Origin: Candidatus Rokuibacteriota bacterium | GTDB lineage: Bacteria > Methylomirabilota > Methylomirabilia > Rokubacteriales > CSP1-6 | Reading direction: 5' to 3' | Length of the DNA stretch: 19,785 nucleotides | Assembly (NCBI GenBank): GCA_003220195.1 | Contig: QHRT01000005.1 | Coordinates: forward strand, 22,648-42,432 | Notes under the pieces: generated by a model | Seen by the model: the letters and a program-made list of their open reading frames with translations, nothing else | Told to the model about the DNA's origin: nothing | The model's database searches: none | In this document: positions 1 through 6,881 of the stretch, in pieces | Layout: the number at the start of each line of letters is the position of its first letter | How positions within the stretch are numbered: position 1 is the first letter of the stretch | Program-made: the position numbers and the translations under genes

Positions 1-777
1 GATGATCGTCGCGCGCGACGCGACGACGTCCTTCCACCAGCGTGTCGGACTGAAGCGCTCCGGTTGCGCCAGGCAGTTCGCGGTCAGGATCGCGCACGTC
101 GCGGTCACCGCCTGCGCGTTCATGTGGAAGAGCGGCAGCGGGTTGAGGAACCGCTCCGTGCCGTGCTCGATCCGGAGCCTTCCGCCGAGGTCGCGATACC
201 AGGCGCCGGCGTTCAGGTAATAGAGGTTGTTCAGCACGCAGCCCTTCGGGCGGCCCGTCGTTCCCGACGTGTAGAGCAGGCTCGTTTCGGAGCTCTCGCC
301 GGGAGCATCGCGGCGCGGTGGTGGGCCCGGTCGCGGGAATCCCTGGCTCGCGCGCGCGACGTCCACCACGGGCAGGGGCTTCGAGCGCTCCCGCGCCACC
401 TGTTCGAGATCGGGCGCCCGGCCCGAGATCACCACCGCCAGGTCGGCTTCCGAGTGATCCATCTGGTAGAGCAGCTCGTCGTGCCGGTAGTCCGGGTTGA
501 TCGGGACGATCGACACGCCGAGGGCGTTCAGCGCGAGGTAGTGGAAGAAGAACTCGGGACGGTTCTCGAGGAGCAGCGCGACGCGGTGACCGTGACCGTA
601 CCCGGCTGACGCGTACGCGTCACGCCACTCGAGGACGGCGGCCCGCGTCTGCACGTAGGTGAATTCGATGCCGTCGGGATGATACGCGCGACCCGGTGCG
701 GGAGGCGCGCACAGGAACACGTTGTCGGGCGCCGCCGCCGCGGTCGCGATGAACGCGTCGAAGACCGTGCCGGCCAT
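1..777 (-). CDS. AMP-dependent acyl-CoA synthetase/ligase, N-terminal part (runs off the left edge)
   Basis: The reverse strand is open from an ATG at 777 to base 1, giving 259 residues without a stop. The family (ANL superfamily) activates a carboxylate with ATP to an acyl-adenylate and transfers it to CoA. Visible signatures are the A3 phosphate-binding loop LLYTSGTTGRPKG at about residues 167-179 and the A4-type PLFHMN at about 215-220. An N-terminal stretch typical of the family (ENRPEFFFHYLALNALG, VPINPDYRHDEL) precedes them. Family members are about 500-560 residues, so roughly half is present; the ATP-binding A5-A8 motifs and catalytic lysine lie outside. The layout resembles the CaiC/fatty-acyl ligase branch, but the substrate cannot be read. 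The start has no Shine-Dalgarno; a TATATT box sits 7 nt upstream, suggesting leaderless initiation. Confidence 0.93.
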   Translation of the reverse strand, partial: MAGTVFDAFIATAAAAPDNVFLCAPPAPGRAYHPDGIEFTYVQTRAAVLEWRDAYASAGYGHGHRVALLLENRPEFFFHYLALNALGVSIVPINPDYRHDELLYQMDHSEADLAVVISGRAPDLEQVARERSKPLPVVDVARASQGFPRPGPPPRRDAPGESSETSLLYTSGTTGRPKGCVLNNLYYLNAGAWYRDLGGRLRIEHGTERFLNPLPLFHMNAQAVTATCAILTANCLAQPERFSPTRWWKDVVASRATII

Positions 778-784
778 CGCGCAC

Positions 785-790
785 AATATA
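785..790 (-). promoter_or_regulatory. -10-like box TATATT, 7 nt before the ligase ATG
   Basis: Read on the minus strand, TATATT is followed by seven bases and then the ATG at 777. This spacing would put the transcription start at or within one base of the start codon. No Shine-Dalgarno is present and no -35 match is visible; the -35 area falls in the hairpin at 807-834. This is inference from spacing and match to consensus. Confidence 0.5.
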
Positions 791-806
791 CGCGACAGGG
801 CGCGAT

Positions 807-834
807 GCGCCGGGAGCCAGGCGGCTCCCGGCGC
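807..834 (-). terminator. Perfect 12-bp hairpin between two minus-strand genes
   Basis: The arms GCGCCGGGAGCC and GGCTCCCGGCGC pair perfectly around a 4-nt loop (AGGC). The hairpin lies 26 nt past the stop of the peptidoglycan-binding protein and just upstream of the ligase promoter box. No T-tract follows on either strand, so it is not a canonical intrinsic terminator. It could be a U-less terminator, an mRNA 3'-end stabiliser, or simply an insulating structure. Confidence 0.5.
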
Positions 835-859
835 GTTGAACGGGATGACGTTACGAGAA

Positions 860-1261
860 CTACTTGCGGTACGTTCGCCCGTCGGTCGCCGGTGAGGCGC
901 TCGCCGGCTCGGCCTTCTTCAGCGCCGACGTCGTCTTCCGATCGAGCTTCCCGGTGACTTTGAGGCCATGGTCGCGCTGGAAGTTGCTGATGGCCGTGCG
1001 CGTCTGGTCGCCGATCACGCCATCGGCCGGGCCCGGGTCGTACCCCTGGTCCTTGAGATCTCGCTGCGCGGTCGCGGCGTCCATCGTGCCGCCGCGGTGC
1101 AGCTTCGAGGCGATCTTGTCCTTGACCTCGGTCACCTTCTCCTTGACCGTCTCCGTGGTGCGAACCATCTTGTCCTTGGCGGTGTCGTCGGCTGCGGACG
1201 CGGTGCCGAGCCAGCACGCCGCCAGGACGACGGCGAACGCCGTCCTCACGATCGTCTTCAT
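860..1261 (-). CDS. Secreted peptidoglycan-binding (PG_binding_1) domain protein
   Basis: This 133-residue protein starts with a Sec signal peptide: basic MKTIVR, a hydrophobic core and a likely cleavage after ASA at about residue 23. A charged amphipathic helical stretch follows (about 25-55, rich in K/E/T/V). Residues about 60-115 match the PG_binding_1 fold: AQRDLKDQGYDPGPADGVIG, then the TRTAISNFQRDHGL segment. The domain usually anchors proteins to cell-wall peptidoglycan; no catalytic domain is fused here. The probable location is periplasm or cell wall. A purine-rich GGAGGAGGA lies about 7 nt before the ATG, a good Shine-Dalgarno. The gene is divergent from the FAD oxidoreductase. Its precise role is unknown. 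Confidence 0.85.
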   Translation of the reverse strand: MKTIVRTAFAVVLAACWLGTASAADDTAKDKMVRTTETVKEKVTEVKDKIASKLHRGGTMDAATAQRDLKDQGYDPGPADGVIGDQTRTAISNFQRDHGLKVTGKLDRKTTSALKKAEPASASPATDGRTYRK

Positions 1262-1336
1262 CGCTGGTCCTCCTCCTCCGACCGCACGCGCGCACTGGGA
1301 CCGCGCACGGGGTCGTCTCTGAGAAGGGCAAAGCGC

Positions 1337-1408
1337 ATGCCCGCAGACTTTGCCGCAGCGGTTGAAAAAGTTGCCGCGACATTTCTTGACACGCAGCTGA
1401 CGTGGTGA
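1337..1408 (+). CDS. Possible 23-codon leader ORF overlapping the FAD oxidoreductase start
   Basis: An ATG at 1337, preceded by AAGGGC about 6 nt upstream, opens a 23-codon frame. It begins MPADFAAAVEKVAATF and ends in a TGA at 1406-1408, overlapping the GTG start of the next gene by 7 nt. It may couple translation of an oxidoreductase that has no Shine-Dalgarno of its own. It may equally be chance or the displaced original N-terminus. There is no homology evidence. Confidence 0.2.
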   Translation: MPADFAAAVEKVAATFLDTQLTW

Positions 1409-2562
1409 TCATCGGCGGCGGCGCGACGGGCACGAGCACCGCGTATCACCTGGCCAGACGCGGGATCCGGAACGTCGTGCTCGTCGAGAAACGATTCCTG
1501 GCGTCAGGCCCGACCGGCCGCAGCTCCGCGTGCGTCCGGCAGCACTACTCGACACCGGAGACGTGTCGGATGGTCCTGAAAGCGCTCCGGTTCTTCGAGC
1601 GCTTCGAAGAGCTGACCGGCGGCCGCACGGCGGGGTTCGTGCGCACCGGCTACCTGCTCGGTGTCGACGACCGCTTGCGCAAGCAGATGGAGGCCTCGGT
1701 CGCGCTCCAGCAGTCGCAGGGGATCGCGAGCCGCGTCATCACGCCCCGGGAGGCGCGAGAGATCGAGCCGCGCCTCGCGATCGACGATCTCACCGCCGCG
1801 TGCTACGAGCCCGACGCGGGCTACGCCGATCCGTCGCAGACGACACAGGGCTTCGCCGGCGCTGCACGCGACATGGGTGTGCGCATCCTTGAGGAGACCG
1901 CGGTCACCGCTGTCCGGACCGACGGCGATCACGTGACCGCCGTGGAGACGAGCCGCGGCCCGATCGAGACACGCAAGGTCGTGAACGCCACCGGCACGTG
2001 GTCGCAAAGGCTCGGGCGGATGGTGGGCGTCGAGATCCCGATCACGGTCTGTCGCCACAAGATCGCGATGGCGACGTGGCCGGAGGACGCGCGCGGGCCG
2101 CATCCGATGCTTTACGACTTCGTGACGAACATCTACACGCGGCCGGAAACCGGGAACATGATCCTGGTCGGTCCGCTCGATTCCGAAGAGCTCCACGATC
2201 GCGCCGATCCCGACGCGTACCGCGAAGGCCTCGACCTCGACGAGACGACCGATCTGCTGTCGCGCGCGGCGACGCGCTTTCCGGCGCTCGAGCGCGGCGC
2301 GATCGCGCGGGGCTATGCTGGCTGCTTCGACGTGACGCCCGACTGGCATCCGGTGATCGACGAACCCGGCCCGCGCGGCTTCTACGTCGCGGCCGGATTC
2401 TCGGGCCACGGCTTCAAGCTCTCGCCGGCCGTGGGCGAGATGACCGCGGCGCTCGTGGCGGAGGGCAAGACGCCGGAGGACGACGTGCACGCGTTTCGTC
2501 TCGCGCGCTTCGCCGAAGGCAAGCCGATCCGCGGTACCTACGGCGACTGGCTGATGTGCTGA
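1402..2562 (+). CDS. FAD-dependent oxidoreductase, DAO family (sarcosine/amino-acid oxidase-like)
   Basis: The 386-residue product has the Rossmann FAD-binding fingerprint immediately at its N-terminus: VIIGGGATG at 2-10, then the acidic end of beta-2 at E29 in LVEKR. The C-terminal region has FYVAAGFSGHGFKLSPAVGE, the typical DAO second FAD-contact motif. Family members oxidise secondary or primary amines such as sarcosine, glycine betaine derivatives or D-amino acids, passing electrons to oxygen or a carrier; the substrate cannot be assigned. The start is GTG at 1402 because an in-frame TGA lies at 1387-1389. The intervening codons (H-A-A-D) look like the usual residues before the VVIIGGG strand, so the true N-terminus is uncertain. 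The gene is convergent with the MBL hydrolase, with 4 nt between stops. Confidence 0.9.
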   Translation: MVIIGGGATGTSTAYHLARRGIRNVVLVEKRFLASGPTGRSSACVRQHYSTPETCRMVLKALRFFERFEELTGGRTAGFVRTGYLLGVDDRLRKQMEASVALQQSQGIASRVITPREAREIEPRLAIDDLTAACYEPDAGYADPSQTTQGFAGAARDMGVRILEETAVTAVRTDGDHVTAVETSRGPIETRKVVNATGTWSQRLGRMVGVEIPITVCRHKIAMATWPEDARGPHPMLYDFVTNIYTRPETGNMILVGPLDSEELHDRADPDAYREGLDLDETTDLLSRAATRFPALERGAIARGYAGCFDVTPDWHPVIDEPGPRGFYVAAGFSGHGFKLSPAVGEMTAALVAEGKTPEDDVHAFRLARFAEGKPIRGTYGDWLMC

Positions 2563-2566
2563 AGGC

Positions 2567-3562
2567 TCAGAGCGCCGTGGCGTAAATCCGTTCGATGTTG
2601 CCCAGGATCAGCTGCCGCCACGGACGATAGTCGCCGTAGGCCGACAGCGGCTTCTCGTACTTCGGCGCCAGGTCGCGCGGTACGCGCTCCTTGATCTGGT
2701 CCAGCGTCGCGCCCGCGGCCGCCTCGCGACGCACGGCCTCGATCAGGTCGGCGATGTAGCCACGGAACAGCCCGAGCCATTCGCGACCCGTCATGTCGCC
2801 GTGACCGAGGATCATCCGGGTGAAGTCGAGCCCGGCGAGGCGGTCGAGCGTCTTCACCCAATCCTCGGGAAACCCGTCGCCCATGTACGGCGTCCAGCCG
2901 ACGACCGCGTCCCCCGTCACGACCGTGCGCTCCTTCGGCAGGAACACGAACACGTCGCCCGCGGTGTGCGCGCGCCCGAGATGGAGGAGCTCGATCTCGC
3001 GGTCCCCGCGGATCATGCGCATCGTGTGCTCGAAGGCGATCGTCGGGAACGTCGGCCTGAGCGCGCGAACCTCTTCGAGATAGGCCCGCGCCTCCCGAAG
3101 ATCGCTCTCGATGCGCTGTTTCTCTGAGGCATTCGTCGCCGCGGCGAGGGCTTTCTCGAGCGCGGCGATCTCCGCCGGCATCGTGCGGACGTGGTCGGCG
3201 ATCCGGCCTCCGCTCCGGCGCAGCATCGCCTCGCGCGTGATGTCGTTGGTGATGATCTCCGCGCCGGGGTACGCCGCAGGATACGCCTCGTTCCCATGCC
3301 AGTGGTCCCAGTGGAAGTGGGTGTTGACGACGTAGCGCACCGGCTTCGACGTGATGTCGCGCAGTCGGGCCAGGATCACCCGCGCCGCCGATGGCTTCGA
3401 ATGCGTGTCGACGATCATGAGCCCGTCGCCGGTCTCGATGATCGCGGCGTTACAGTTCACCTTGTACGCGGGCGCCGCGACCGCCGCCCAGATGCCGTCG
3501 CCGGCCTTCTTGATCTCGAAGAGCTCGGACCCCGGCCCGCTACCGCAACACTCGCCACCCAT
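2567..3562 (-). CDS. MBL-fold metallo-hydrolase
   Basis: This 331-residue protein has the complete metallo-beta-lactamase-fold metal site. HFHWDH gives H82, H84, D86 and H87, H199 is in HLGRAHTAGD, D218 in VVTGDAVV, and H254 in ILGHGD. The fold usually binds two metals and hydrolyses esters, thioesters or lactams; the substrate is unknown. A charged helical insert at about 125-168 lies between the first and second metal motifs. The N-terminus carries an unusual CC pair (residues 5-6) in a Gly-rich stretch, and no clear signal peptide is seen. AAGGAG lies about 8 nt before the ATG. It is convergent with the FAD oxidoreductase. Similar proteins are often called quinoprotein relay system or SoxH-like hydrolases; that assignment is only a possibility. 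Confidence 0.9.
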   Translation of the reverse strand: MGGECCGSGPGSELFEIKKAGDGIWAAVAAPAYKVNCNAAIIETGDGLMIVDTHSKPSAARVILARLRDITSKPVRYVVNTHFHWDHWHGNEAYPAAYPGAEIITNDITREAMLRRSGGRIADHVRTMPAEIAALEKALAAATNASEKQRIESDLREARAYLEEVRALRPTFPTIAFEHTMRMIRGDREIELLHLGRAHTAGDVFVFLPKERTVVTGDAVVGWTPYMGDGFPEDWVKTLDRLAGLDFTRMILGHGDMTGREWLGLFRGYIADLIEAVRREAAAGATLDQIKERVPRDLAPKYEKPLSAYGDYRPWRQLILGNIERIYATAL

Positions 3563-3670
3563 CGTCGACTCCTTCGCTGTCCGGCGATCACCGCCGACGG
3601 CGGAGGCAGCAGATCACACGCTGCGAAGAGGTGTCAAGGACGCCCGCCGGCTTCGCCGGTCGCGATGCGG

Positions 3671-3676
3671 TAGAAT
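3671..3676 (+). promoter_or_regulatory. -10-like box TAGAAT, 8 nt before an ATG
   Basis: TAGAAT is separated by 8 nt from the ATG at 3685, with no Shine-Dalgarno between. Transcription would begin within a few bases of the start codon, giving a leaderless message. No convincing -35 hexamer is visible. Confidence 0.5.
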
Positions 3677-3684
3677 GCCGCTCG

Positions 3685-3933
3685 ATGCCGGCCGAGCTCT
3701 ACTGGATCTGGCACGCGGAGCTGACGCCGGGACTCTCGGTGGGCGCGCTGATCCTCTGGGTCGCGCTCGCATTCACGTTGTGGGTCTTCCTCACCGGTGG
3801 GCTCCGGACGCCGCACCTCTACGGCGCGGTCGTCCTCGCCGCGTTCCTGAGCTGGCTGGCTGCCGGGCTCGTCGTCTGGGGAGCGCCGCTGGTCGTCCAG
3901 TGGCTCGACTCCTGGATGAACCTGACCGGATAG
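3685..3933 (+). CDS. Small integral membrane protein of unknown function
   Basis: This 82-residue hydrophobic protein has two or three membrane segments: LSVGALILWVALAFTLWVFL at about 15-34, and a longer hydrophobic stretch from about 45 to 72. The N-terminus is rich in aromatics (MPAELYWIWHAEL). I do not recognise the family. ATG 3685 is preferred over an upstream in-frame GTG at 3631 because the protein becomes hydrophobic right after it and a TAGAAT box lies 8 nt before it. It is divergent from the MBL hydrolase and its stop is 3 nt from the convergent DUF1634 gene. The membrane topology and coding potential look real, but function is unknown. Confidence 0.6.
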   Translation: MPAELYWIWHAELTPGLSVGALILWVALAFTLWVFLTGGLRTPHLYGAVVLAAFLSWLAAGLVVWGAPLVVQWLDSWMNLTG

Positions 3934-3936
3934 GTC

Positions 3937-4365
3937 CTACCCCGCGCCGCCGGACACGAAGAACCCCAGCAGCAGCGCCCCCAGCACGATCGCCGCGATC
4001 ACCGCGTAGTCGCGATCGCCCAGCGCGACGAAGGTAACGAGCGCGGTCAGCACGCCCACCGCCGGCGTCGCCGCCAGGGCGAGCAGACCGAGCGTCATCA
4101 GGGCGACGGGATCGACCGGCCAGCGCGCGAGGCCGTTCACCACGTCCCTCGCCGAGACGAACACCGCCGCCGGACGCCCTTCCTGGCGGTGCTGCGTCGC
4201 GCGCTCGAGATGGAGCGTCTGGCCGCTCAGCTCACCGTGCGCGGCGTAGAGCACGAAGCCGAGGAGCGTGATCGCGACACTCAGCACGCCGCCCCAGAAC
4301 AGCACCCGGCCCACGCGACGCTCGACGAGCCCCGACGGGCCCTCTGACGCACCCGGCACGCTCAT
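3937..4365 (-). CDS. DUF1634 family membrane protein, partner of the TauE/SafE permease
   Basis: This 142-residue protein has three predicted membrane segments: about 20-42 (RVLFWGGVLSVAITLLGFVL), 87-112 and 118-140. A soluble loop between the first and second holds ARDVVNGLARWPVDPVALMTLGLL, the conserved DUF1634 region. DUF1634 genes are commonly found next to TauE/SafE permeases. Here its ATG overlaps the permease stop (ATGA at 4362-4365), so the two are almost surely co-translated. It probably acts as an accessory membrane subunit; its biochemical role is not established. Confidence 0.85.
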   Translation of the reverse strand: MSVPGASEGPSGLVERRVGRVLFWGGVLSVAITLLGFVLYAAHGELSGQTLHLERATQHRQEGRPAAVFVSARDVVNGLARWPVDPVALMTLGLLALAATPAVGVLTALVTFVALGDRDYAVIAAIVLGALLLGFFVSGGAG

Positions 4366-5234
4366 CGGAGCTCGATCCCGAGGCCGCGGAGGATCATCGT
4401 CAGCGCCAGATAGGCGATGACGGGCAGGAACAGCATCCTGACCGTGCGGTTCCGCATTCGCGTCATCAGCGCGGTGCCGAGCGACGCGCCGATCAGCACG
4501 CCGAGCGCGACCGGGACGGCGATGAGCGGGTGAATGTCGCCCCGGGTGAAGTACACGCCGGCGCTCGCCGATGCGGTGATGCCGATCATGAAGTTGCTGG
4601 TCGCCGTCGAGACCTTCATCGGCAACCGCATCAACGTGTCCATCGCGAGCACCTTGAACGCCCCGCTGCCGATCCCGAGCAGCCCCGACAGCACACCGGC
4701 GCCGAACATCGCCGAGAAGCCGGCCTTGACGCGTGTCGCGCGATAGACGACCACGCGGCGGAGCCGGATGTCCTCGTACGCGCCCTGGAGCCGGAAGCGG
4801 TACGCGAGGGGATCGACCGGGACGTCTCCCGGAACTTCGATGGCAAGCTGCCGGAACGTCGCGAACGCCGAGTACGAGAGCGCCAGCCCGAGGATCAGCT
4901 CGAGCCCTCGTACCGGCACGACGCCGACGAGCGCGGCGCCGCAGAGCGCGCCGCTGGTCGTGGCCATCACGAGGAAGAGCCCGACCCGGATGTTGCTCAG
5001 CCCGGTTTCCAGATACGCCGCCGCGGCGCCGCTCGAGGTGGCGATCACCGAGATGATGCTCGCGCCCATCGCGTAGTGCATGTGGACGCCGTAGAACGTC
5101 GTGAGCAGCGGCACGATCAGAATGCCGCCGCCGAGGCCCAGGATCGCGCCGACGACGCCGGCGCCAACCGAGGTGAGGAAGATCGCGGCGACGAAGACAG
5201 CGGGCGGCATCGCACTCTGTGACGGGTCGCTCAA
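4362..5234 (-). CDS. Sulfite exporter TauE/SafE family permease
   Basis: This protein of about 290 residues has roughly eight hydrophobic helices and two family signatures. These are an N-terminal GAILGLGGGILIVPLL (about 28-43) followed by HYAMGASIISVIATSSGAAA, and a second-repeat GLLGIGSGAFKVLAMD (about 185-200). TauE/SafE proteins move sulfite, sulfoacetate or other small organosulfur or carboxylate anions across the inner membrane; the substrate cannot be told here. The longest frame begins at TTG 5234; an ATG at 5210 is an alternative, neither with a strong Shine-Dalgarno. A central cytoplasmic loop at about 130-165 is longer than in minimal members and charged. It is translationally coupled to DUF1634. 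Confidence 0.9.
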   Translation of the reverse strand: MSDPSQSAMPPAVFVAAIFLTSVGAGVVGAILGLGGGILIVPLLTTFYGVHMHYAMGASIISVIATSSGAAAAYLETGLSNIRVGLFLVMATTSGALCGAALVGVVPVRGLELILGLALSYSAFATFRQLAIEVPGDVPVDPLAYRFRLQGAYEDIRLRRVVVYRATRVKAGFSAMFGAGVLSGLLGIGSGAFKVLAMDTLMRLPMKVSTATSNFMIGITASASAGVYFTRGDIHPLIAVPVALGVLIGASLGTALMTRMRNRTVRMLFLPVIAYLALTMILRGLGIELR

Positions 5235-5238
5235 GGCG

Positions 5239-5282
5239 CGTTCCAGGACGCCGGCGCTGCGAATCGCCAGCGCCCTGGAACG
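5239..5282 (-). terminator. Bulged 14-bp stem-loop between the NYN gene and the TauE gene
   Basis: CGTTCCAGG (5239-5247) pairs with CCTGGAACG (5274-5282). GCGCT (5254-5258) pairs with AGCGC (5269-5273), leaving a 6-nt bulge and a 10-nt loop. It starts 21 nt past the NYN gene stop on the minus strand. No T-tract follows. A weak or Rho-aided terminator or an mRNA end-stabilising structure is plausible. Confidence 0.45.
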
Positions 5283-5303
5283 GTTACGTCGCTACGCGGC
5301 CCG

Positions 5304-6611
5304 TCAGGGTAGAGCCGGCGCGGGCCGGGCGCCCTCCGGCATCCGACCGCGTCCGCGACGTCGCCGGCCTCCCCGGCGCGAGCGGCGAGGCTGCTGCTCC
5401 GGCGACGGAGAAGGTACGCGTTCGTTGCCGGGCCCCGGGCCGTCATCGCTCTCGGCGGCTATCGGCTCCTCCGGCACGGCCTCTTCATGTGCTGGCGCCG
5501 GCTCGGCTGACGTCGACCCGGACGTCGGGCGCTCCGCGCCGTTGACGAGCGCGATCTGACCCGAGCGGCTGATCGTGAGCTCCCGGATGCGCCGGAGCCG
5601 CGTGATCAGTCGCGGGGATCCCGACGTCCGCCGGAAGCCGCGGCCCTTCAGCGCGTTCGCCAGCGCGTCGATCGTAATGGCGCCGGACGCCGACGACGCG
5701 ATCAGCTCGCGCGCCACCGAAATGATCTCGTCGTGCGGCGCGGTGTGCGGCTCGGCCGTCGCCCCGTCCACCGGCGCCTCGACGACCGGGGGCGCAGCGG
5801 GCGGAGGAGGCGTGGTCACCACCGGCACTGGCGCGCGATCGCGAGGCGGGTAACGGCGTCCGCGACGGCGGCGGCCCTGCCGTGGCGCCGGGGCGCGCTC
5901 GGCAACCGCAGCCGGCTCGCGGACCGGACGATCGTCCCGGACACCCATCAGCTGCCGGTACGAGAGCCGGCGATACTCGATGCCGAGGCTCGCGGCGACG
6001 TCACCGACCGCGTCGAACGCGCGATCGTCCGAGATGATCTCGATGATGTCGCCCGGCCGCGCGGTCGCGAGCCACACGCCAGCGGCGACGGCGATGCGGA
6101 GGTCGCTCCAGTCGCGAACACCGACGGACGGCGCGCTGTGAACGAGCTGAGCGCCGTGGCGCGCGAGCAGCCTCGCGGTGTCGTGACCGACGACCTTCCA
6201 GTTGCCGACGGCGACGAACTCCACGCGACGGCCGAGGCGATCGACGGCGAGGTGATCGATCACGCGCGCCAGGTGCTCGGCGCGGCTCGTGTTCTCGACG
6301 TCGAAGAAGATCGCGCGGCGGCCGGTCGGGGCGGCGCGCTCGGGCTCGGGCGGGACGCGGGCGGCGAACGTCGCTTCGGGGACGGTCAGCGGGATGTCGC
6401 GCGGGAGCGGAGCGGGAGTCGTCGGGGCCGTGGGAACGAGCGCGGCAGGCGGTCGCGCGGCGGCGGGCTGCCTCTTCCTGGGAGCGGCGGCTGCCGACGC
6501 GGCGGCGGGCTGCTTCTTCCTGGGAGCGGCGGCTGCCTTTTTCGCCGCGGGCGTACGCGTGCCCCGTCCGGCACGGCGGGGTCGTTTCTTCGTGGTTTTG
6601 GTAGTCTTCAA
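5304..6611 (-). CDS. NYN (PIN-like) domain protein with Ala/Lys/Pro N-tail, possible OST-HTH/LOTUS segment and Arg-rich C-tail
   Basis: 435 residues. Residues 1-70 are low-complexity A/P/K/R containing a 14-residue duplicated unit (AAAAPRKKQPAAAS). Residues about 97-222 form a NYN ribonuclease-like domain. IFFDVENTS has acidic D104 and N107; further acids are D170 in DWSDLRIA and D195/D196 in IISDDRAFDAV, matching the metal-coordinating pattern of NYN/PIN nucleases. After a proline-rich linker, residues about 293-357 (HDEIISVARELIASS... RGFRRTSGSPRLITRLRRI) look like a winged-helix OST-HTH/LOTUS module; this is tentative. The end carries RRSRRGGRRRRGRGR, a likely nucleic-acid-binding tail. 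Probable role: RNA cleavage or processing in the cytoplasm. Start is TTG 6611 with GAGGGAGG just upstream; no in-frame ATG was found nearby. Confidence 0.85.
   Translation of the reverse strand: MKTTKTTKKRPRRAGRGTRTPAAKKAAAAPRKKQPAAASAAAAPRKRQPAAARPPAALVPTAPTTPAPLPRDIPLTVPEATFAARVPPEPERAAPTGRRAIFFDVENTSRAEHLARVIDHLAVDRLGRRVEFVAVGNWKVVGHDTARLLARHGAQLVHSAPSVGVRDWSDLRIAVAAGVWLATARPGDIIEIISDDRAFDAVGDVAASLGIEYRRLSYRQLMGVRDDRPVREPAAVAERAPAPRQGRRRRGRRYPPRDRAPVPVVTTPPPPAAPPVVEAPVDGATAEPHTAPHDEIISVARELIASSASGAITIDALANALKGRGFRRTSGSPRLITRLRRIRELTISRSGQIALVNGAERPTSGSTSAEPAPAHEEAVPEEPIAAESDDGPGPGNERVPSPSPEQQPRRSRRGGRRRRGRGRMPEGARPAPALP
6457..6537 (-). repeat. Two 39-nt direct repeats, period 42, inside the NYN gene
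   Basis: Copies at 6457-6495 and 6499-6537 differ at one base (ctgcC versus ctgcT). They encode the duplicated 14-residue Ala/Lys/Arg-rich unit in the N-terminal tail. The near-identity suggests recent duplication by slippage or selection for the basic, flexible tail. Confidence 0.85.
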
Positions 6612-6751
6612 GGTCCTCCCTCGTTCATGGACTCAGCACTGTCGAGCGGCAAGCGAAGAGTGGGGCGACACGGGTTGGTGCGGTCGACTTCTCTCCCGGC
6701 TGGTTCCAGACGATTGATTCTCTCATACCCGCGCGTCTTCGCGAGTGTTAC

Positions 6752-6778
6752 GTGGGGGGCCCCGACATGGCCCCCCAC
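6752..6778. repeat. Perfect 10-bp hairpin
   Basis: GTGGGGGGCC (6752-6761) pairs with GGCCCCCCAC (6769-6778) around a 7-nt loop. It is very GC-rich with no flanking T-tract on either strand. Confidence 0.7.
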
Positions 6779-6794
6779 ACCCCCAACGCTCGGA

Positions 6795-6819
6795 AGCGCC
6801 CCGGCACAGCCGGGGCGCT
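6795..6819. repeat. Perfect 11-bp hairpin with triloop
   Basis: AGCGCCCCGGC (6795-6805) pairs with GCCGGGGCGCT (6809-6819) around ACA. It lies 16 nt from the previous hairpin. It is terminator-like in shape but lacks a T-tract. Confidence 0.7.
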
Positions 6820-6856
6820 CCTCGATTACGCGCGAGCTTGGGGTGCCGAGACCTCG

Positions 6857-6881
6857 CCGGCGTCGCTCGGAAACACGCCGG
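6857..6881. repeat. 7-bp hairpin upstream of the MetE-like gene
   Basis: CCGGCGT (6857-6863) pairs with ACGCCGG (6875-6881) around an 11-nt loop containing GGAAAC. It ends 46 nt before the ATG at 6928, upstream of the TACACT box. Confidence 0.5.

Noticed and set aside
1386..1391. Perfect TTGACA hexamer as a -35 for the FAD oxidoreductase
   Set aside because: It lies only 11 nt before the GTG, and no -10 match occurs 16-18 nt downstream, which would anyway fall inside the coding sequence.
3631..3684. Upstream GTG start giving a 100-residue small membrane protein
   Set aside because: The added 18 residues are not membrane-like and would span the TAGAAT box; ATG 3685 is a better start.
6612..6750. 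Possible tRNA or tmRNA (GGTTCCAGACG resembles a T-arm)
   Set aside because: No acceptor stem, D-arm or anticodon stem can be built around it on either strand.
6780..6830. Minus-strand GAGGAGCGC followed by a GC hairpin, recalling an SAH riboswitch core next to a MetE-like gene
   Set aside because: The element points away from the MetE-like gene, and the conserved UGC...CCAGGCUCG core and pseudoknot partner are not seen; the GCGC bases are fully used in a simple 11-bp hairpin.
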